Origin: Linum tenue
Taxonomy: Eukaryota > Streptophyta > Magnoliopsida > Malpighiales > Linaceae
Reading direction: 5' to 3'
Assembly: GCA_946122785.1 (NCBI GenBank)
Contig: CAMGYJ010000010.1
Coordinates: 46,087,134-46,151,133, forward strand
Length of the DNA: 64,000 bases
The notes beneath the pieces were generated by a model. It saw only the letters and a list, made by a program, of their open reading frames with translations. It did not search any database and was not told the DNA's origin. The stretch's first letter is position 1. Every line of letters begins with the position of its first letter. Below, piece after piece: positions 35,731 to 49,176 of the stretch. The position numbers and the translations under genes were made by a program.

Positions 35731-36002
35731 GAGGGGTAGGTATCGGTCTATTCGGTTAAGAACCAGATTGAATTGACTTAGAATCAGACCAAAACCAAAG
35801 GAAAAATGATGATCGAAATTGGACTAAAAGCATATTTGGTTAGATTCAGTCTGGTCCAAATTCATTTACGATCCATTTCTTTTAATTCTTAAAATAATCC
35901 TTGGGACCAAAACCGAATCAAAATATATTCAATCTGATTCGATCCAAATATCAATTCTGTAATGATTCATTCTGGTGTGGACTGGATCGTTGCCCAGTCC
36001 TA
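35731..36002. mobile_element. Small diverged hAT-type element, 272 bp
   Basis: The left end GAGGGGTAGGTATCGG and right end TGCCCAGTCCTA (reversed: TAGGACTGGGCA) are mutated versions of the TAGGGGTGGGCA terminus seen in the other two elements. Flanks CTTATGAG (35723-35730) and CTTATTAG (36003-36010) give a 7-of-8 target duplication. The interior has GGTTCGGTC/GACC-type subterminal repeats. It is older than the other two copies. Confidence 0.6.
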
Positions 36003-37089
36003 CTTATTAGTGGTGCTTTCTAGTCACGACACCATTCAAAGGTATGTTTGAAGTTCTTTTTGTACTTGACGTACATATTTGAACGAGATTTCTCATTACT
36101 CCATGCCAACTTATGTATAGATTTAGATGAACTGCTAATCGCCTAATTCATTGGTCTATATCCTAAGTTTTTGTTCATGAATGATGTAGCTTATAAGAAA
36201 ACGATAACGTCGATCCAAATACAGTATGCGAACCGTTCGAATCTACTTAAATTCATGTCAGTTGGTACAAACCAAAGGTATCGTATTGTTTCAGTATTTC
36301 TACAGCAAAACAACGGAAACGACATTGAACAGTGATGGATTTTCTTTACTCACTTGCTTAGTACACATCAGAGAGCTCACTGTTACATAATTAGTCTTCA
36401 TGGCTGCCAGCCCTCTTTCTGTCAGTGATTACTGAGGAAGAATCTGCTGCTGCAGTATCATCTTCTTGTTACAGCTGCAATCAAGGATCATCACCACGAT
36501 GATCATGATCGTGGTCAATAAACGATACCGTAATCATCGCACGTCCAACTTCTGAATCTGATGATGGAAATCAGGGATTCTGCAAGACATATGATACAGC
36601 TATCTCGCTACTTCTTCCATGACATCTGAGCCGATCAACATCTGAAGATAAAAACAAAGACAACATCCAATACAGTAATGAATTAACTTCAGTAATCGTG
36701 CCAGGGAATGAAACGAGTTCTGGAATGAACAAAGGAGCAATAGAATTCGAATCATAATGGGCTTACTACATGCAATAAATCCAACCACGAGCATTTGACC
36801 ATGATATCCATTCGAAAATCTCAGCTGACCCATAGGCAACCATTTAAACAAGCTCCTGGGTGTATACGACCTTAGGCCCCAATCCCCATCTCTTAGACTA
36901 TCGATGTCAGAATTTTCAGAAAAACTCAGCAGCTTATTCTTATTAAGTGACCCCTATAAGTTATCATAGTTGATTATCGCAGAATATTTGCTTAGAACTA
37001 AGAACTAACTAACAATGAAACCAAGAGCTTAGAGAGGGAAACAACTAACCATTACATAGTTGGTCTGCATGGTTATCAATCCACTTCCT
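36003..37089. other. Intergenic; weak internal repeat, no gene seen
   Basis: A stretch near 36385-36445 (TTACATAATTAGTCTTCATG onwards) resembles 37055-37110 (TTACATAGTTGGTCTGCATG onwards), suggesting an old local duplication of flanking sequence. No conserved frame. Confidence 0.35.
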
Positions 37090-37467
37090 ACCAGTGATCA
37101 GTTGAAGATCATCAAGGCCATGATCATCGAAGCCCAAGCACTTGTGACTTGACGATTGAAATTCAGAGTTTCCTAACTGCATAACACGCTTGGATTCTAG
37201 AACATTGCATCACACAGCCACCTCCATACACCGTCAATAGCAGAGTGAAGCAAGTCTGCAGAGCTCTGATATCAGTGGTTTCCATGTGTCAGGAAGCACA
37301 TGGAAATAAAGAAAAAGGGAGAAGCGTGCATACATACAACATACCTTCAGTTACAAGCACCATGATTTTGGAATGATATATTTGTTCCTTCAAGGCATCA
37401 GTTTGTATTGTCAGAAACTGCTGGAATGAAGAGCTTTGATAAACCCATCCAAGTTTGGACAAAAGTT
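37090..37467 (-). repeat. 3' flank of PPR gene 3, copy of 29756-30117
   Basis: The second copy of the duplicated 3' flank described at 29756; it runs directly into the stop codon of PPR gene 3. Confidence 0.85.
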
Positions 37468-39345
37468 CTAACAAGCTGCTAGGGATGCAACAGTTGATAG
37501 ACCACTAGACCTCATTTCCTGACTTCTCACATCAGGATCATGCAGTAGCTTTTGGACAACCGGGTGATCCAACTGATTCTTGGGCAATGACTGTATCAGC
37601 AAGGACATTGTGATTGTATCAGCAGAGAAACCTTTAGAAACCATCTCGTTAATAAGGTCCATTGCTTCAAGTGGATCCTTATGATGAAGAAACCCGTGGA
37701 TAATCACGTTATAAGAGCAACTATCTGGTAGACAACTACCCCGTTCCATTTGTCTGAATAGATCATATGCTTCATCTACTAAACCTTGTCTACAAAGTCC
37801 ACCAATTGTAATGTTATATGTGAAAATATCAGGTTGCAAACAATTGTCTTTAGAGAGCCTAGAAAACATGTCCCTTGCTTCTTGAGCCCTCCCGGCTTTC
37901 CAAAAGCCATCTATAAGAGTATTGTACAGAACAACATTAGGCTTCAACTGACTGTTTTCCATTGCTTGAAATAGAGCCAATGCAGCGTCAACATGACCTC
38001 GCCTGCATGAATCATGCAACAAACTTCCATATGTAACGATAGTTGGAGAGAGACCTTGATGGTGCATTTCCTTGAGAAGTTTCTGGGCATCTTTTAGTCT
38101 CCCCGCTTGGCAAAATCCATTAATGAGAGTAGTATATGTGACTATATTTGGAGTCAAATCCCTCTCAACCATATCACTAACTAATTGTTCAGCCTCGCCC
38201 ATCATTTGAGCATTACAATATCCATGAATCATGATACTATAACTATAAACAGTAGGCTTGCATCCCATGCTGACCATGAAATCAAGTAATCTTTTAGCTT
38301 TCTCTAACTCGTTGCGTAAACAATACCCGTCCATCAATGAACTGTATGTGATGACATCGGGAAGAAATCCTCTTTGAATCATCATTTTGATTATAACTTT
38401 AGCCTCCAATACCTTTCCTTTCTTACAAAAAGCATCAACTAATATGTTGAAGGTACATACAGTAGGCATGACATTCTTTTCTACCATTTCATCAAACAAC
38501 ATAATTGCTTCATTCATCTGGCTTGAGATACATAGTCCGCGAATCAGGCAACTGTAATGGACAGCATTTGGTGGCATATTTTTATCCTTCATCTTCGAAA
38601 ACAAATCTAAAGCTTCTGATACATTTCCATACTTACAGAGACCACTGATGACGATGGTATAGCTAGTCATATCAGGTTGACAACCCAAATCTTCCATCTT
38701 TTCTAGCATTTCCAGACCAGCATTCGTTTGTCCATCTTTGCACAGACCATGAACAATCGAATTATAAGTGATGGCACTGAGTTGATACCCCAACACCCTA
38801 ATCTTATCGACCAACTTCACAGCCTCGAGAACTTTCTCGTCTTCACAGAGCCCATGAATCAAGGTATTGAACATCACAGTATCCAGTTGAAAACCATGTT
38901 TCAAAGCTTTGCCCAAAACAGAGTAGCTAAGCTCCACACGGCTCAATTTACAGAAGCAGCGAACCAACATGCGAAGAGTGTAATGATCGTGGGGGATTCC
39001 AGCCAATTCCATTTGTCTAAATGCAAATAACGCAGCATCAGGGGCGTTCATTCTCAAAAGACAAGTTACCAACTGTCCACATTCCACAATCGAAGGTCTG
39101 GGGTTCATTTGAAGCATCTTATTCAATGAATCCAAGGCATCATCTACACTGGTGAAAGTAGGTACATTTGATGTACAACGAGTAGTTGGTCTTGATCTGA
39201 ACAGAGACGAAAGAGAGGCTGCCGGAGTAAAAGAAGAAGAAGAATAATAAGGGTATTCAGTCATACCGGTTTTCCTTCGCCGATGAACTCTAGAACAGTA
39301 GTGATGGATGATGCATTTGTTGAGGGTCATCGTCCTTCTTGCCAT
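37468..39345 (-). CDS. P-class PPR protein (restorer-of-fertility-like), gene 3
   Basis: An intronless 625-residue protein starting MARRTMTLNKCIIHHYC, again with an Arg-rich probable mitochondrial leader (residues 1-30, then a Ser-rich part). Fourteen PPR motifs fill about residues 82-600. Repeats 8-14 and the tail (QEMRSSGLSTVASLAAC) are nearly identical to gene 2, while repeats 3-7 read closer to gene 1 (for example KMKDKNMPPN and EAKVIIKMMIQ). RNA-code pairs for repeats 1-14: GD, RD, NS, ND, TN, ST, ND, ST, SN, TT, GN, ND, ND, ND. The frame is intact and looks functional. The RNA target is unknown. Confidence 0.9.
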   Translation of the reverse strand: MARRTMTLNKCIIHHYCSRVHRRRKTGMTEYPYYSSSSFTPAASLSSLFRSRPTTRCTSNVPTFTSVDDALDSLNKMLQMNPRPSIVECGQLVTCLLRMNAPDAALFAFRQMELAGIPHDHYTLRMLVRCFCKLSRVELSYSVLGKALKHGFQLDTVMFNTLIHGLCEDEKVLEAVKLVDKIRVLGYQLSAITYNSIVHGLCKDGQTNAGLEMLEKMEDLGCQPDMTSYTIVISGLCKYGNVSEALDLFSKMKDKNMPPNAVHYSCLIRGLCISSQMNEAIMLFDEMVEKNVMPTVCTFNILVDAFCKKGKVLEAKVIIKMMIQRGFLPDVITYSSLMDGYCLRNELEKAKRLLDFMVSMGCKPTVYSYSIMIHGYCNAQMMGEAEQLVSDMVERDLTPNIVTYTTLINGFCQAGRLKDAQKLLKEMHHQGLSPTIVTYGSLLHDSCRRGHVDAALALFQAMENSQLKPNVVLYNTLIDGFWKAGRAQEARDMFSRLSKDNCLQPDIFTYNITIGGLCRQGLVDEAYDLFRQMERGSCLPDSCSYNVIIHGFLHHKDPLEAMDLINEMVSKGFSADTITMSLLIQSLPKNQLDHPVVQKLLHDPDVRSQEMRSSGLSTVASLAAC

Positions 39346-40023
39346 GGCGAGCTTGCTGAACTGTGTTGAACTGAACGCTGCGACGATCAGAAACCACTGA
39401 CAGTGTGAGCCAGACCAATTTTTTAGTGCGAACCCACCAATAAAGATACAAACTTGGGGGAGTAGAAACCAGACTGTAACCAGAAAACAGAACCCAGGAT
39501 TTCTTGTACCTTCAGAAGCAACTAACCGGCGGCGAAGCGGAATCGAGGAGGCAGAGAACCCAGAATGTCAATTTCTTCCGTTTCAGGGTTTCGTACTTTC
39601 GTTTGGTCAATTGGTGGGCTGGAATTTCCAAGGCCAACGAGTTGGTGTGGGCTTCTGTTATCTTATCTGTCCACCCGGCCCAGTAATCCATTAGAGAGTT
39701 TAGGAAAATTCTTAACTATGTTGACAGATATGTTAACAAATCAAAGTATTGTGACTGATTTGTTAATTAGCCAGAACCTTTAGTGGCTGTTTATGTAATT
39801 AACCACACCACCGGGCTCTCTTTCTTGTTCGCCGCCCCGCTCCTCCACACTCTTCTTCACTTCTTCCTCCCTCCTTTTGCTTTCCTCCAGCCTCCTTAAG
39901 CTCGAACGATGCTCCAGTTCCATCGTCTCGGTCTTTTTTGGAAGAACTGATTCCCAGAGTAAGTGTTTGTAATCTCTGGACAATCAAGTCAGTTGGGTAA
40001 CCTAAAAACCAAGAGACTTCGCG
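39346..40023. other. Shared promoter region of PPR gene 3 and CDKD
   Basis: The two genes diverge from this 678-bp interval. At about 39750-39800 there is a single copy (GATTTGTTAATTAGCCAGAA onwards to TTTATGTAATTA) related to the right end of the inverted-repeat element in the last RKP intron. Two TGGGCT/TGGGCY motifs occur near 39612-39660. The last 100 bases are probably the CDKD leader. Confidence 0.5.
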
Positions 40024-44060
<4,037 letters not shown>

Positions 44061-45078
44061 CCAAATTAATGGCACACCCTGTGCAGATAGATTACTAATT
44101 TGTCGTGCGCTCTGATGAACCACTGCTGCTTAATCCGGTATCGATCGATCTCTCTCTGCCACTCTATACTACAACTTCCCCAACTGTAATTAATCGTGTC
44201 GAGAACATCTTTCGGTGAGCCAGCCTCATGAACCTGCAAAAGCTTACAGAGGAAGAAGCATTGTCATTCTTGAATTCAAGCTGTTGCAGTTGCCAGCATA
44301 CAAGTCATTATTTGATTTGAGGAGTGTTGTGTTGTGATTTTTCTTTCTTTCTGTATTCTCAAAAGGGTCGGTCTGCTTCTTACCCTAATCCATTTTTATC
44401 AATTATTTCTGTAACGATCTTAATTGTAAGACAAACAGATGAACTTGGGAAGAGAAGAAAAAAAATATTCACTTGTTACCTACAAACAAAAACGTTTGAA
44501 CAAATTAGCTCCAGGGTGTAAAGTGTTTACATATTCACCAACTATAAGCTATAAATTCAGCCTGTATTTAATGGGAACCAGGACAGGCAGTTGGTATGTT
44601 ATGAATTGAGGGTACTAAGAAGGGAAAGAGGAGAAGAAAAGCTCAAGTTTTCCATTAATGGAGAAGATTTGCTACTTCTTCACCATGTAGGTTGGAAGAT
44701 TGGGCCAATTACTAACTTCAGTGACCAATTTGTCCACAACCTTTGAGCATTCATATCGTTTGGACCAATATTTGTGAAATTGTATCGTATCGACGGTCCA
44801 AATTTTTTTTTTTTTTGTTTTTTTTTAATATCGGAGGCCTAAATCGGTTGGTGATTTTAAGTGATATGAAATGACTGAAGCACAGTTTCAGCATAAAATA
44901 TTATATCGTGAATTATTCCGATACAAGCACGGTACGGTTTTACAATGTTGGACCTCCAAATACAATAATACTAATACATGCACATCAAGCTAAGTGCAAT
45001 AGTAGTAAACATGTAAACACACCCAATCATTGTTAATTCAAGCTTCTTAAATGTAATTAATAATTGGTTAGCAAATTA
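44061..45078. other. CDKD 3' flank and intergenic; no gene seen
   Basis: The first part is likely the CDKD 3' untranslated region. A short TTCAGTGACCAATTTGT near 44720 recalls the inverted-repeat element in RKP but has no second arm. A T-run follows at 44801-44826. Confidence 0.45.
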
Positions 45079-45542
45079 TTAAGCTGAAGCCTCATTGATT
45101 TGGGGACCTTTTCCCTTGCTCGTTGGAGGATCCGGTGGCCTTCCTCCTCCTGCTACTGCTCGAAGGGACACTGCTGCAGCTGGTGCCGATGAGCCGGTTT
45201 CCTGCTGCTGTAGTTGCTGATTCATCAGAGGTAATTACACAAATATCACTTCTCTTAATTTTCCAACGATATCTAAACGTTATAAAGTGAGAGATTGAAG
45301 AGATAGAGAGTTGCCTTTGATGAAGCTAGCAGTTGCAGGGGAGGATCCTCTGCTGCTGTCATCGCTGGACGATGTTCTTCTTCTTCCTTCTGCTGCAGCT
45401 GCTGATCCTGATCATGAGGCTGACGACGATCGTCGTCTTCCTCTTGGCGAAAGCCCAAGCAGTTGAGGAAGGGTTTAAGGGCCTCCAAGCACTGGATGTG
45501 CAGAACAGAGTCAATGTTGAACAACCACCTTGTCCCTTCCAT
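45079..45542 (-). CDS. PROPEP-like precursor of a plant elicitor peptide
   Basis: Model of 121 residues from two exons, 45542-45315 and 45216-45079. The N-terminus has the PROPEP pattern: an amphipathic stretch DSVLHIQCLEALKPFLNCLG (11-30), compare Arabidopsis PROPEP1 PLQCLDQTLRAILKCLG. An acidic/Gln middle follows, and the C-terminus ends PPTSKGKGPQIN plus EASA (residues 106-121), fitting the Pep pattern S-x-G-(K/R)-x-x-x-x-N. Arg95 could be a metacaspase cut, giving AVAGGGRPPDPP... as the peptide. Peps are damage signals read by PEPR receptors and need no signal peptide; none is present here. The intron start is a GC donor (AAG|GCAACT) with an AATCAG acceptor; a GT alternative at 45281 also keeps frame but leaves a ~62-bp intron. 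Function is inferred from pattern, not from a close match. Confidence 0.65.
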
Positions 45543-45986
45543 CTCCTCTCACTGCAAATCTTCTTCTTCTTTGTTTCTTCTGTTCTGTAGGGTTGGAGGG
45601 TTTGGTTGGTAATGTTAGTTGCTGTATAATAAAGGTGCACTTTCAGTGTGGGTTTTTATCAGAGAAACCAACCATGGAAGTTCATCATTTATTCACCCTC
45701 TCTCTCTGTGACAGAGTACGTACCACCACCTTTCCCACCTATACATTAAATGCATTTTACGTACTAATTAAACAATGCAGTGGGGAGGTTCTTGATGAGT
45801 AATATAAAGGCCAAAAGCTGACGGAGATCCTCCATGTTCAGGCAATGGGGGCTTCAATTTTCATGGAGACAGTAGGTTTAGTACTCAGATAGCCATACAT
45901 CCGGAGAACAAGTAAACAGCAATGGCAACAAAAACAGAAAACAAAATAATGTATATATCAATTAAATTGGATAATGTAAGCAACAA
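45543..45986. other. Promoter side of the PROPEP-like gene
   Basis: No coding pattern. It would hold the promoter and leader of the minus-strand PROPEP-like gene and the 5' flank of the tRNA. Confidence 0.4.
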
Positions 45987-46059
45987 GCGCCCATGGCCTA
46001 ATGGATAAGGCGCTTGACTTCTAATCAAGCGATTGTGGGTTCGAGTCCCACTGGGCGTG
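45987..46059 (+). tRNA. tRNA-Arg (anticodon TCT)
   Basis: A 73-base cloverleaf: acceptor arm GCGCCCA pairing with TGGGCGT (46052-46058), D arm with GGCCTAATGGATAAGGC, anticodon stem CTTGA/TCAAG around the loop CTTCTAA with anticodon TCT at 46020-46022, and T arm GTGGG TTCGAGT CCCAC. Box B is GGTTCGAGTCC. A T-run (TTTTTC) just downstream at about 46064-46073 suits RNA polymerase III termination. It reads AGA codons. No intron. Confidence 0.97.
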
Positions 46060-46758
46060 CTGAATTTTTCTTTTTGGTGTTTTTTAATGATTTTGTTATA
46101 ATTGGTCCTGTAGTCCTTGAACTATGTGTTTTTTGGTGAATTAGTCCTCGTATTATGGTTTTTGACAAAGACATCCTTTCTTTTGTCATTTTGACAATAA
46201 TTTGTAACAAACATGTTCATCTGCCATCTAAAATTGAATCAACCCATATCAAGTATGCTTTATATGATTATGTTACTATTTTATTTAAGTAATCTATTTG
46301 TTTCGCAAATAATTTTCTTTCACGTTGGATTCGTTGTCATTTTGTTGAACTTCGAATAGTAAGATTGCCACTAGTATATATATGATAATCTCGACCTAAT
46401 TCATATAGTAAAATCATCGTTTTTCTTTCTACACCAATTGGACTGACCCTCCTCTTCAACTAAAAATTGGACAAAAAAAAAGAGGACATATTGAAGATTA
46501 ATTGGTGGGGTAATTAACAGTAATAAACTAATAATAATAACAATAACTATAAGAAGAAGAGCCCTTCACAAAGTCTGTAGTTCATAAGAAATGAGATCCA
46601 AAACACTTCAAAGTTCAAACAAACAGCCATTCTAAACGGCAACAAGATAATAAAGATTAACAAACAACAAAATCATGATTAACACGCACTAATTACTACT
46701 ATGGCGCGTAAACCAACCAAAAAAAAGATATAAATTCAACTAATTTAACTAATTATTA
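46060..46758. other. Intergenic, AT-rich; nothing recognised
   Basis: No conserved frame or repeat ends were found. Confidence 0.5.
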
Positions 46759-46989
46759 TTAATTGATCTGTGGACCTCTGCCGAAGCTCACCCCTGGCCT
46801 CATCGGCATTCTCTCCGTCTCCGCCCCGGTCGCACCGCCGCCGCCGTCATCACCGCCACAGCGTGAGAAGAAGCATGGACTCCGCCGCACCAGATCATCC
46901 CACCACCACCTCCACCCTACTACTTCTTCTTCTTCTTCCTCCTCCTCTTCCCTTTTGCTGCCATTCTGATCCTCTGCTCTCGCGTCCAC
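46759..46989 (-). CDS. Possible 3' exon of a second small-peptide gene
   Basis: The minus-strand frame has a long Glu run, WRWWWDDLVRRSPCFFSRCG, a Gly-rich part, and ends MPMRPGVSFGRGPQIN-stop. The last residues match the PROPEP-like neighbour (SKGKGPQIN) and the Pep pattern S-x-G-R-x-x-x-x-N. There is no ATG: the frame meets a TAA at about 47029, so an upstream exon must supply the start if this is a gene. It is a candidate only; the plus strand is also open here because of CTT/CAC repeats. Confidence 0.3.
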   Translation of the reverse strand: MDARAEDQNGSKREEEEEEEEEVVGWRWWWDDLVRRSPCFFSRCGGDDGGGGATGAETERMPMRPGVSFGRGPQIN

Positions 46990-47906
46990 GGAAATAACAC
47001 TGCTCCTTCTTCTTCCTCCTTTGCCCCAACCTTAATTAGTTGACAGACCACGGAAGGGATTTTGATTAAATTTCTGCAGCTAACTCACACCATGCATATG
47101 TGGTGGAATTTTTTTTTTTAATATTTTACTCACCGGCGTTAGCCGTCGATTCGCCGCCGCTGGCCACGCCACGGTTACCCGCTACCACCTTATTCAATGC
47201 ACATTTTGGATGTGTAAGCTATGTTGTGTTTCAATGAATAAATTATCGAATATGTGTGACATTAGTGGTAGTAGCTAGGTACATTAATATTGCAATATCC
47301 AATGAAATATATATATATATATATGGTGTGGTTTTACGACGACAAGAGATTGGTTTTTAACATGAAGATCTCAAGTTCGAATTCTGTTAAACGCAACAGC
47401 TAACAGTTAAAACAAATCTATGTTACTCTTATATAATAATAAAAAATTAATCGTTTATTCTCTTTGACCTGGACCACTACGAAATTGGATAAGGATTAAG
47501 GACAAAGATAGTCGGACTGGTCTTTTTTGTTTTTGTTTTTTTTTTTTTTTTTTTGTGTCCCTTTGGTCTTCTTTCTTTGCTTTCGCGCGTATTGAAGATC
47601 CGTGTTTCTCGTTTTAAAAAAAAAACAGGGTCAAGCACAATGAGACAGTTCAACGTGCTAAAAATCCGTGTTTCCCGCGTTGAAATTCAGACCGTACGTA
47701 GAAGATGTTTTTCTCACAAGCTCGAAAGAAAGACGGAAGAATTAATCGAGAATCGGGATCGGGAGAAAAAAAATTGACAACACCCACAGAGAAAGATGCA
47801 TATCGGAAGCACAAGATTGTATTGGAAACTTTAGTGTGGGATCTAGCTTTTCCTACATTACCCTTGTAATAATAATATGGAAAATTAAATCTAAGGATAT
47901 CTGATT

Positions 47907-48197
47907 TTAATTACTTTTCCTAACCAAAGGATTTACTTTGCATACCTTCGAAGCTCGGATCGGAGCCACTTCCCTCAACTCGACGGCCGCCTGCGCCTCG
48001 CCGGCTACCCGGTTCCGGCCATGCGCCGCCGCCGCCGCCGGCGGAGGACGATGTGGCGGAAGATCCGACGGATAGGCGGATAGTGGAAGGAGAAGGAGGG
48101 CGAGTGATGACAGGAGAAGGATTATTACATGGCAAGGCCACGGCGGTGAATTATTATTAGGTGACAAGATTCTTAAGCTTACGCTTCTACTCGCCAT
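47907..48197 (-). CDS. Small ORF with signal-peptide-like N-terminus
   Basis: An ATG at 48197 opens 96 codons. After a polar start comes a strong hydrophobic stretch (HVIILLLSSLALLLLPLSAY, about 29-48), then a Pro/Ala-rich part ending ELREVAPIRASK. A good splice donor (AAG|GTATGC) lies at 47946/47945. It could be the first exon of a secreted small peptide gene, perhaps joined to 46759-46989, but the phases do not fit at the obvious acceptor (CAG|TGTTATTTCC). I do not recognise the protein. Confidence 0.3.
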   Translation of the reverse strand: MASRSVSLRILSPNNNSPPWPCHVIILLLSSLALLLLPLSAYPSDLPPHRPPPAAAAAHGRNRVAGEAQAAVELREVAPIRASKVCKVNPLVRKSN

Positions 48198-49176
48198 TAG
48201 GAGACGAACATGCACTACGTACTGAGTAAAATGTTTTTACGTCGAGAGCAAAAGAATGTAGAGTACTGTAGAGCTCTGCAGCTACATGATATACGCCCAT
48301 TTATTGAAGGAAATCCAGAGATCTCATTGGAGATGTCATATGTGACGTGGAGGGACATGAGATAATATGTCATTTTATTTTTACTATTTTTTCACATTGA
48401 ACGTATTTTTTGTAAAAATTATCCAACACGTTCTTGGGTTAAATTTACATCCAAATACCATCAAACACAGTCAAATCATGATTCGGATGATCTGGTCTCG
48501 GGAAAAAAATGGAAGGAGAAATGTCAGTTTTGTCCGTCTATTTATTTCTATCGGTTTCATTATATTATAGTGAAATTATTAGGGGCGTTGGGCTATACCA
48601 AGGAAAGCAAAAATTATGAAGTATTAGGGGTATTTTAGACATTTATGTCGCCCAAATCACGGTTCGATTGTGGTGGTAGGTCTTTGGATGAAATATTTTA
48701 ATAAAATTGCATGTTTAATAATTTTACGGAAGTACATATTTGTTTGGTGCAAAACATTGTACAAGAGTGTGTTTAATAAAAATACATGATAGAAGAGCAT
48801 ATTATGTCTAGCGCATTTTTTCGGGAAAAGAACATATACTTAATAATGGAGCCATTTTTCGCGTATTTGAGCTGATTTGGAATCTTCCATCATTTCTGGT
48901 GTATGTGTAAAAACTATTGAGAATCGTCCTTGCTCATCTGTAGCAAGGAGCCTACAATTCAAGTCTCACATGACATTGCCAAATTTACATGGTTACACTT
49001 TGCATCCTCTTGGCTCAAATTGACAAAATATTTACACATTTGCACATTAATCAGAGCATCCTTCACAAGTAAAAGAATTAGAAACTTTCCCGCGCTTCCG
49101 CAAGCCTTGCCTCCGAGCTTTACCTCAAAACAAACATACATACATACATACAAACAAGACCGAACTAACTAAGCTG
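48198..49176. other. Intergenic; ACAT microsatellite near right end
   Basis: AT-rich with no conserved frame. A short (ACAT) run lies at about 49133-49151, close to the stop of the membrane-protein gene that follows on the minus strand. Confidence 0.5.

Noticed and set aside
36600..36851. An 83-codon minus-strand hydrophobic frame
   Set aside because: No ATG-linked gene structure, no recognisable motif and no splice partner.
46025..46210. Minus-strand frame ending SARPVGLEPTIA
   Set aside because: This is the well-known false peptide produced by reading a tRNA gene backwards; it overlaps tRNA-Arg.
46763..46997. Plus-strand Ser/His/Leu-rich frames opposite the possible peptide exon
   Set aside because: They translate simple CAC/CTT repeats; the minus-strand frame has the better-supported GPQIN end.
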